Shown here in pieces: positions 15,638 through 21,229 of a DNA stretch of 21,229 nt. Positions within the stretch are counted from its first letter, which is position 1; every line of letters starts with the position of its first letter. The notes under the pieces are model-generated. The model was not told the origin of the DNA, searched no databases, and saw only the letters and a program-made list of their open reading frames with translations. Origin of the DNA: Desulfobacterales bacterium (GTDB lineage Bacteria > Desulfobacterota > Desulfobacteria > Desulfobacterales > RPRI01); NCBI GenBank assembly GCA_020052975.1, contig JAGVOC010000219.1:1-21229 (forward strand), given 5' to 3'. Position numbers and translations under genes: made by a program.

Positions 15638-16702
15638 ATGGCCCTCTTTGAAAACAAGACGGTGGTCATTACCGGTGGAACAGGTTCCCTTGGAAAGGTA
15701 TTGACCCGGCGTTTACTGTCAGGAGAAGCGGGAACCCCCAAAAAGATTATCATCTTTTCACGCGATGAGGCGAAGCAGCATTTCATGCGGATTGAGTACC
15801 AACAGAAAAAGAAAGTAACAGATGAGATAATCTACCATAACTTTGAGCAGTTGCTCGAGTTCAGGATCGGAGATGTGCGCGATTACCACTCTGTATGCTT
15901 AGTCCTGAAAGACGCTGATATTGTTATCAATGCTGCTGCTATGAAGCAGGTCCCTACCTGCGAGTATTTTCCTTCCGAGGCGGTTCAGACCAATATTACC
16001 GGAGCAGAAAATATTGTAAGGGCGATCGGTGAAAACGATCTGAAAGTCGAAACAGTGATGGGTGTCTCTACTGACAAGGCGTGCAAGCCGATCAATGTCA
16101 TGGGTATGAGCAAGGCTCTGCAGGAACGGATATTTATTGCTGCGAACATAACATTTCCTGCTACCCGCTTCATCTGTGTTCGATACGGCAATGTCTTAGC
16201 CTCAAGGGGGTCGGTGATACCCCTGTTCCATGAGCAGATTAATAATGGTGGCCCGGTGACCATCACAAGGGAGGACATGACCCGTTTCCTTCTGCCGCTG
16301 GAGCATGCGGTTGACACCATATGTATCGCAATAGAAACGGCAGCACCTGGCGAAACTCTTGTTCCAAAGGTACCAGCCGCCAGAATCGTTGACGTTGCCA
16401 AGGCGATGATAGGAGATCGTAAAATAAAGACAGTTTTTACCGGTATACGCCCTGGTGAAAAGATCCATGAAGTTCTGGTTGCGGAGGAAGAAGCTTGGCG
16501 TACTTTTGAGCGGGGTGAGTATTACGCCATCAAGCCGATGCTTCCAGAACTGATGAAAAAGGAGCCTGGTCAGCGGGCACTGCTTAAGGAATACAGCTCC
16601 GGTGATTTTCTTATGACGCTGGATGAAACCACTAAGCTTCTGGAAAAGTACAACATTATGACTGGTCGAGAGATCATAGAGGAAGGAGAAATGTTGCGAT
16701 GA
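15638..16702 (+). CDS. UDP-N-acetylglucosamine 4,6-dehydratase/5-epimerase, CapE/FnlA/WbjB type
   Basis: The enzyme should convert UDP-GlcNAc to a UDP-2-acetamido-2,6-dideoxy-4-keto-L-hexose. The NAD(P) loop is ITGGTGSLGK (11-20). The substrate region has AAAMKQVPTCEYFPSEAVQTN (99-119), a family hallmark, and the active site has VSTDKACKPINVMGMSK. In the usual SDR YxxxK motif the Tyr is replaced by Met155 while Lys159 is kept; the same substitution is known in CapE-type enzymes, so it is not a defect. IRPGEKIHEVLVAEEE near the C-terminus is also conserved. Length is 354 residues. AGGAGG stands ahead of ATG 15638. The stop overlaps the next start (ATGA, 16699-16702). Confidence 0.93.
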   Translation: MALFENKTVVITGGTGSLGKVLTRRLLSGEAGTPKKIIIFSRDEAKQHFMRIEYQQKKKVTDEIIYHNFEQLLEFRIGDVRDYHSVCLVLKDADIVINAAAMKQVPTCEYFPSEAVQTNITGAENIVRAIGENDLKVETVMGVSTDKACKPINVMGMSKALQERIFIAANITFPATRFICVRYGNVLASRGSVIPLFHEQINNGGPVTITREDMTRFLLPLEHAVDTICIAIETAAPGETLVPKVPAARIVDVAKAMIGDRKIKTVFTGIRPGEKIHEVLVAEEEAWRTFERGEYYAIKPMLPELMKKEPGQRALLKEYSSGDFLMTLDETTKLLEKYNIMTGREIIEEGEMLR

Positions 16703-17805
16703 AGGTGATGACCATCTTAGGGACGCGCCCTGAAATAATCCGCCTAAGCCGGATAATTCCTCTCCTTGACCGTTACTGCGAGCATGTGCTCGTATACACA
16801 GGACAGAATTACGATCCCACCCTCTATGATATTTTTTTCGAAGAACTAGAGATTCGAGCACCAGACCATGTGTTGGAATGCAGAGCCGAATCAGTCATGG
16901 GACAGATCGGTGAGATATTGACAGAATGTGAACGGATTATCCAGGCCGAAAAACCTGACCGCCTACTGCTTCTCGGCGATACAAACAGTGCATTGTCTTC
17001 CCTCGTAGCAAAAAGAATGGGAATCCCGGTCTTTCATATGGAAGCCGGGAATCGTTGTTATGACGATAGAGTGCCTGAGGAGGTTAATAGACGCATTATT
17101 GACCATTGCAGCGACATCCTTATGCCATATACGGAAAGGAGTCGTGCCAACCTTTTGAGGGAAGGGATAGAGGGAGAAAGGATATATGTAACAGGCAATC
17201 CTATCAAGGAGGTGCTTGATCACTATGCCCCTAATATAGACTCAAGTTCTGCGCTTTCAAGACTTGGACTTAAGTCAGGGAAATATTTCCTTGTGACCCT
17301 GCACAGGGCTGAGAACGTTGATATAGAGGAGAGACTTTCAAGTTTCATCGAGGCCTTCAACATCCTAAGTGAGAAATATAATGCCCCTGTGATTTGCAGC
17401 CTCCATCCGAGAACTCGTTCACAGCTTGAGAAACGGGGGAAGGTCATTAAGGGCGGAAATGTGCGAGCAGTGGAGCCACTGGGGCTTTTTGACTTCGTTC
17501 ACCTCGAGCAGCATGCTATGTGCGTCTTGACCGATTCCGGCACCGTACAGGAAGAATGCTGCATCTTCAAAGTCCCCAACGTAACCCTCCGCGACGTCAC
17601 TGAGCGTCCTGAGACAGTTGAAGTGGGGAGCAACATGTTGAGCGGGGCAGAACCTGATTTAATATTTTCCTGTGTTAAAACAGTCCTCGATAGGCCATGC
17701 AACTGGACACCGCCGCCGGAATATCTCATGAAGGATGTCAGCAGCACGGTCATTAAGATTGTGCTGGGATATAAGGGTTTTCAATTTCCTTGTTGCCATG
17801 AATAA
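16699..17805 (+). CDS. wecB: Non-hydrolysing UDP-sugar 2-epimerase, WecB/FnlC/WbjD type
   Basis: The start MKVMTILGTRPEIIRLSRII and the block HMEAGNRCYDDRVPEEVNRRIIDHCSD are diagnostic of the WecB/FnlC family. VTGNPIKEVLDHY and VTLHRAENVD (with the catalytic-region His) support this. Length is 368 residues. The NRCYD/RVPEE variant and the adjacency to a 4,6-dehydratase and RmlD-like reductase point to the C2-epimerase of the L-FucNAc/L-QuiNAc/L-RhaNAc routes rather than UDP-ManNAc formation. GAAGGAGAA lies ten bases ahead of ATG 16699. The general symbol wecB names the fold family, not the proven substrate. Confidence 0.92.
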   Translation: MKVMTILGTRPEIIRLSRIIPLLDRYCEHVLVYTGQNYDPTLYDIFFEELEIRAPDHVLECRAESVMGQIGEILTECERIIQAEKPDRLLLLGDTNSALSSLVAKRMGIPVFHMEAGNRCYDDRVPEEVNRRIIDHCSDILMPYTERSRANLLREGIEGERIYVTGNPIKEVLDHYAPNIDSSSALSRLGLKSGKYFLVTLHRAENVDIEERLSSFIEAFNILSEKYNAPVICSLHPRTRSQLEKRGKVIKGGNVRAVEPLGLFDFVHLEQHAMCVLTDSGTVQEECCIFKVPNVTLRDVTERPETVEVGSNMLSGAEPDLIFSCVKTVLDRPCNWTPPPEYLMKDVSSTVIKIVLGYKGFQFPCCHE

Positions 17806-18790
17806 TAGCAAAAATACTGAGAAAGCAGGATATGGGAATAATAAGCAATTACCATTGGTAACGGTTATTACGCCTGCATATAATCGAGCATCATACCTTG
17901 ATGAAACGATTTTAAGCGTACTTAACCAAGACTATCCAAATTTAGAATACATTGTTTTAGATGATGGATCTGCCGATAATACTTTGAAAGTAATCAAAAA
18001 GTATCAGGACAGGTTACGATGGGATACGCATAAAAACATGGGTGAAACAAATACGGTCAATAAGGGTTTCGCCATGGCTAAAGGAGAAATTATTGGAGTG
18101 GTAAATTCTGATGACCCCTTGTTGCCCGGAGCTATCAGAAGAATAGTAGAATATATGATGTCAGATCCCAAACTAATAGTTGTATACCCTGACTGGAATA
18201 TGATCGACTCGGATGGAAAACTTATACAGCAGATTAAGGCGAATGATTTTACAGATCCTATTGACATGGTCAAAAAACATCATTGCCTGCCAGGCCCCGG
18301 TGCATTTTTTCGCTGTGAAGTCATTGAGAAACTCAAGGGAAGAGACCCCGAATTCCGCTACGTATCTGATTTGGATTTCTGGTTTCGAGCAGGCGTTTTT
18401 GGTAAATTTGCAAGAATCCCTGAAGTCTTAGCAACATTCCGAGTGCATCTTGATTCTGCGACTGTTAAAAACAGGAGCATTGCAATGGCAGAAGAACATA
18501 TTCGACTTATCGATAAATATTATTCCCATCCTAATTTGCTGGATAAGCAGCTGCTGGTAAAAAGAGAAGCTTATAGCAGTGCACTTTATGTTGCTGGGTG
18601 TGTTTGTGACAATAAATCATTTCTTGCCAAAGCAAAATACTTCGTCAGAGCAATCTTTCATGTACCTATGAAATATCTTGGTGAATACAGGCTGAGGCTT
18701 CTCATGATGTTATTATCATTGATTGGGTTGTCTCAGATCCGTGCACAGATTCTTTACATGCGTTTTAAGAAATATTTTTCAGGCATATAA
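17798..18790 (+). CDS. Glycosyltransferase family 2 (GT-A)
   Basis: The GT-A nucleotide-binding strand is PLVTVITPAYNRASYLDETILSVLNQ (from residue 19), followed by LDDGS (54-58) and the metal-binding region VVNSDDPLLPG (101-111). GPGAFFRCEVIEKL and SDLDFWFRAG follow in the acceptor region. Length is 330 residues from ATG 17798. An earlier TTG at 17735 would overlap the epimerase gene by 71 bases and add a non-family leader, so I rejected it. The chosen start overlaps the epimerase end by eight bases. No Shine-Dalgarno sequence is close; AAGGG is about 21 bases upstream. Confidence 0.9.
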   Translation: MNNSKNTEKAGYGNNKQLPLVTVITPAYNRASYLDETILSVLNQDYPNLEYIVLDDGSADNTLKVIKKYQDRLRWDTHKNMGETNTVNKGFAMAKGEIIGVVNSDDPLLPGAIRRIVEYMMSDPKLIVVYPDWNMIDSDGKLIQQIKANDFTDPIDMVKKHHCLPGPGAFFRCEVIEKLKGRDPEFRYVSDLDFWFRAGVFGKFARIPEVLATFRVHLDSATVKNRSIAMAEEHIRLIDKYYSHPNLLDKQLLVKREAYSSALYVAGCVCDNKSFLAKAKYFVRAIFHVPMKYLGEYRLRLLMMLLSLIGLSQIRAQILYMRFKKYFSGI

Positions 18791-18873
18791 CTTCATCTGT
18801 TGGAATATAAGTCGATAGGTCACAGGGATGGTTCATGATACAATTTGAAATATATTAATTCTGAAAACAGAGA

Positions 18874-19758
18874 ATGGCACTATTAAGTATCATTATTCCA
18901 TTCCATAACTCCCAAGAGACCATCGGCAGGACACTCAAGTCATTGAACAGGTTAGCCCCAGAATCAAACGGACTCACCGAGGTAGTCATTGTTGATGACG
19001 GTTCAGAAGACAGAGGGATTGAAATTGTTGAATCGATGAGGAATGCCCTTTCACCACTTGCATTGATTATATTGAAGCAAGCGAATCAAGGGACTGCAAG
19101 TGCCCGGAATACCGGGCTGGAGCAGAGCAGCGGAGAGTGGATATTTTTTCTCGATGCCGATGATGAACTGGCATTTGATCCCATCCAATATATTCAAGAA
19201 TCACCAGATTATTCTGCCCTTGGATTCTCAGTACAGCTTTACAAAAATCTGAAACCTCGCCGCATGCGGCGTCCAGTTCTTGTCACCTTGAAAAATCATC
19301 TTGATGTTTTTACATCAGGTAATTATTTCTGGCCTTCAAGTCTTATATTCAAAAAAAAATGTATTCAATCGACCTTTGATACGGGTTTTATTAACCTGGA
19401 AGATTGGCTTTTCTGGATGATGAATCCTTTAATCTTTGAGAAGATGAGGATTTTCCGTAATGAAACTTCAGCTATTATTCATGTGCATGGTAGAAACAAG
19501 TCTGCCGATTATGTAATGAACGGTAAATATAGAAAAAAGGTTGCTGACAATATTTTTGATAAATTTTCCGACAGACTAACTTATAAACAGAGAAACAACC
19601 TCCTGATTCAATCACAGATTGGATTGATCCAGCAGGGAAAGAAGATAGCTTTAGACACGTTTTTACGTTTTCCCTGTGATGTAATGCTCTATGCCAAGTT
19701 GATAATATTCTTCCTATTAAGAGGAAATTTTGCTAAGTTTGACCTTTATGGTAATTAA
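18874..19758 (+). CDS. Glycosyltransferase family 2 (GT-A), second
   Basis: The protein starts MALLSIIIPFHNSQETIGRTLKSL, has VVIVDDGSEDRG (37-48), the donor-site segment NQGTASARNTGLEQSSGEW (71-89) and the metal motif DADD (94-97). Length is 294 residues, rather short for GT2 enzymes of this type, but the catalytic domain appears intact. The C-terminal ~50 residues contain a hydrophobic stretch (MLYAKLIIFFLL). It is the last plus-strand gene of the cluster. An 83-base spacer without an obvious promoter separates it from the previous gene. Confidence 0.88.
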   Translation: MALLSIIIPFHNSQETIGRTLKSLNRLAPESNGLTEVVIVDDGSEDRGIEIVESMRNALSPLALIILKQANQGTASARNTGLEQSSGEWIFFLDADDELAFDPIQYIQESPDYSALGFSVQLYKNLKPRRMRRPVLVTLKNHLDVFTSGNYFWPSSLIFKKKCIQSTFDTGFINLEDWLFWMMNPLIFEKMRIFRNETSAIIHVHGRNKSADYVMNGKYRKKVADNIFDKFSDRLTYKQRNNLLIQSQIGLIQQGKKIALDTFLRFPCDVMLYAKLIIFFLLRGNFAKFDLYGN

Positions 19759-19987
19759 TATGAAAATAAAGGCTGTTAATGTATGAATATCAGATCAAAG
19801 ATTACAACATCCATGGATTGAGGTAACGTGAAGTCATTTTTTACTGGTAAACATATTGTCAATTTGATACTCGACAGATGATGAAAGAGCAAAAAGCTAA
19901 ACAGGCACGAGGTATCTTAATCTACCTTTTATTTCTTTCTTTCCCTTGGTATGGAAACATCATGGGAGTTATCTAAAATGACAAGTT
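19759..19987. other. Convergent intergenic region, no confident gene or terminator
   Basis: This AT-rich stretch separates the last plus-strand gene from the converging minus-strand gene. A possible 32-residue ORF (19878-19976 plus, MMKEQKAKQARG then a hydrophobic run ILIYLLFLSFPW) has no recognisable family or clear ribosome site. AGGTA (19909-19913) and TACCT can form only a weak five-base hairpin ahead of a T-rich run; I do not call it a terminator with confidence. Confidence 0.4.
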
Positions 19988-21016
19988 TTATTTCCTCAGG
20001 CCTATAATTTCATCCATTGATAGATGGAACTTCCAGATCAGATTAAATATGTCAATATTTCTAAGGCGGTGTTTTTTACGGAATGACCATCGTTTTGCCA
20101 ACATAGAGGGCAGTTTTTGAAACATATTGATATATGCGTTTAAATAAGTCAAGGCTATTGCCGGTAAATTGTTGCCTTCTGTAAATCTTTTGAGTTCTCC
20201 GATTCCCCTCAGGACAAAATATCCCTGTAACAAATAACGCCAAGCAGTGACAAACGGAAGGATGGCTATCAGGAACCAGGGGAAGTTTTTTATCGCCATC
20301 CATAGATGGTTCCGTTCTACCCAATAGATTTTTCGTAGAGAGAATTTTCCCGCTGTCATGGAATAGAAGTGGTGAACATAAGCGCACGGGGCAACAACTA
20401 TTTTCCAACCTGAACAGCGCAGACGGAGTCCCATGTCTGTATCTTCACAATAAGAAAAAAAATCCTCGTCAAAAAGACCTACTTCTCTTAACGCATCCAT
20501 TCTTAATAAGCAAGCACATCCGCTAAATGCTAGAACTTCTTTTGGTTTGGTCAAATTGGGCACAGGCATACCTCGCATCACCTGCCGGGACATACCGTCA
20601 AGTGCAATCCCAACTCCACATGAATCCAGAACTTCTGGTCGGTTTCCGTCAATAATAATAGAAGCTACAGCCCCGATTGTTGGATCAGACTCAGCAGTTG
20701 TAACCAAAGAGCTTATCCATTGAGGTGCAGAAACGGCATCATTGTTGATTAGTGCTATATATTTACCTTGAGCTATTTCAATACCACGGTTGTTTCCTCC
20801 TGCAAAGCCGTAATTCTTATCCAGCCTGACCATACGAACCTCTGGAAATTCCTTTGCTAACATGACTCTTATATCTTCTTCAGAACCGTTATCAACGACA
20901 ATAATCTCTATCGCACTATAATCCTGAGTGTAAAGGCTGCTCAAACAGTTCCTGAGCAGATTCAAATTGTTTATGGTAACAACTATAACAGTTACTAAAG
21001 GCAAGGGCTGCTTCAT
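19988..21016 (-). CDS. Glycosyltransferase family 2, rhamnosyltransferase-like, with C-terminal hydrophobic segments
   Basis: The minus-strand protein has VTVIVVTINNLNLLRNCLSSL, VDNGS (41-45), the donor region NYGFAGGNNRGIEIAQG (68-84), the metal motif NND (91-93) and GLFDEDFFSYCEDTDMGLRLRCSGW (180-204), which is characteristic of the GT2 subgroup containing WbbL-like rhamnosyltransferases. A hydrophobic segment near 245-260 suggests membrane association. Length is 342 residues. TAGGT lies upstream of the ATG at 21016. It follows the partial radical SAM gene on the same strand by 54 bases, so those two probably form a separate minus-strand unit. Confidence 0.9.
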   Translation of the reverse strand: MKQPLPLVTVIVVTINNLNLLRNCLSSLYTQDYSAIEIIVVDNGSEEDIRVMLAKEFPEVRMVRLDKNYGFAGGNNRGIEIAQGKYIALINNDAVSAPQWISSLVTTAESDPTIGAVASIIIDGNRPEVLDSCGVGIALDGMSRQVMRGMPVPNLTKPKEVLAFSGCACLLRMDALREVGLFDEDFFSYCEDTDMGLRLRCSGWKIVVAPCAYVHHFYSMTAGKFSLRKIYWVERNHLWMAIKNFPWFLIAILPFVTAWRYLLQGYFVLRGIGELKRFTEGNNLPAIALTYLNAYINMFQKLPSMLAKRWSFRKKHRLRNIDIFNLIWKFHLSMDEIIGLRK

Positions 21017-21070
21017 TTTTCAATACCTACGCTTTTATCTGCAACAGGAATATGACGTTTCTTGCAACCT

Positions 21071-21229
21071 TCAAGATGAAATCTCCTTCAAAAATGCTGT
21101 AAACCCCTTTAAATAAAACGGCAGGTTTCCTGGGTTTTCTGTTATTCTTTTTATATAATTGAGTACAATCCTTGGTCTAAGATAGAACCTTCTGAATACT
21201 TCCTTCGAATATCTATACATATCATTCTC
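21071..21229 (-). CDS. C-terminal end of a probable B12-binding-domain radical SAM protein (truncated by window edge)
   Basis: On the minus strand a frame is open from the window end to a TGA at 21073-21071, giving the last 52 residues. They include YRYSKEVFRRFYLRPRIVLNYIKRI and a final helix with FYLKGFTAFLKEI. The YSKE....RFYLRP pattern is typical of the C-terminal tail of BchE-like radical SAM proteins with an N-terminal cobalamin-binding domain. Neither the iron-sulfur motif nor the B12 domain is in the window, so the call rests on this tail only. Confidence 0.55.
   Translation of the reverse strand, partial: ENDMYRYSKEVFRRFYLRPRIVLNYIKRITENPGNLPFYLKGFTAFLKEISS

Noticed and set aside
15985..16861. 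Long minus-strand frames across the dehydratase and epimerase genes
   Set aside because: They are antisense shadows of two strongly supported plus-strand genes and encode no recognisable domain.
17735..17797. Upstream TTG start for the first GT2 enzyme
   Set aside because: It overlaps the epimerase gene by 71 bases and adds a leader with no family resemblance.
1..21229. CRISPR arrays, tRNA or rRNA genes, insertion sequences, integrase or att sites
   Set aside because: Nothing resembling regularly spaced repeats, RNA gene cores, transposase motifs or terminal inverted repeats was seen on reading the window.

Overview
The window is most of a surface-polysaccharide (O-antigen or capsule type) gene cluster from a Gram-negative bacterium. 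Export runs through an ABC transporter (Wzm permease plus Wzt ATPase with a carbohydrate-binding tail); no Wzx flippase, Wzy polymerase or initiating sugar-phosphate transferase is visible. Base composition is moderate to low in G+C and patchy. The truncated regulator at the left edge appears to be of a winged-helix plus Rossmann type that I associate with Nitrospirota, Desulfobacterota and anammox planctomycetes, but the sequence alone does not fix the lineage.

Left boundary (1-613): the C-terminal end of the putative regulator, a likely intrinsic terminator, and a non-coding stretch containing the C-terminal remnant of a UDP-sugar 6-dehydrogenase. This looks like a recombination scar at the edge of the locus. 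Export genes (614-2827): wzm and wzt. Amino-sugar module (2824-6046): a DegT/DnrJ/EryC1/StrS aminotransferase, a radical SAM enzyme with extra C-terminal cysteines, and a second DegT-type aminotransferase, with overlapping or closely spaced genes, closed by a terminator. The order resembles DesI-DesII-DesV of desosamine synthesis.

Decoration and assembly (6140-14687): a SAM methyltransferase, a sulfotransferase, a TylF-type methyltransferase, a WbqC-family protein, a long glycosyltransferase with a helical N-terminal half, a GT4 enzyme, another SAM methyltransferase and a second GT4 enzyme. The sulfotransferase and the TylF-type enzyme belong to different families but begin with nearly the same N-terminal segment. 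Precursor module (14687-17805): an RmlD-like reductase, a CapE/FnlA/WbvB-type 4,6-dehydratase/epimerase and a WecB-type 2-epimerase. This is the gene set for UDP-2-acetamido-2,6-dideoxy-L-hexoses (L-FucNAc, L-QuiNAc or L-RhaNAc); the reductase lacks the cupin half of CapF/WbjC. Two GT2 glycosyltransferases follow.

Right boundary (19759-21229): a short non-coding convergence zone, then a GT2 glycosyltransferase on the minus strand and the C-terminal end of what looks like a B12-binding radical SAM protein running off the window.

Taken together, the sequence predicts an ABC-exported glycan with 6-deoxy-L-amino sugars, at least one further amino sugar shaped by a radical SAM step, and O-methyl and sulfate decorations. 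The sugar structure is inference.
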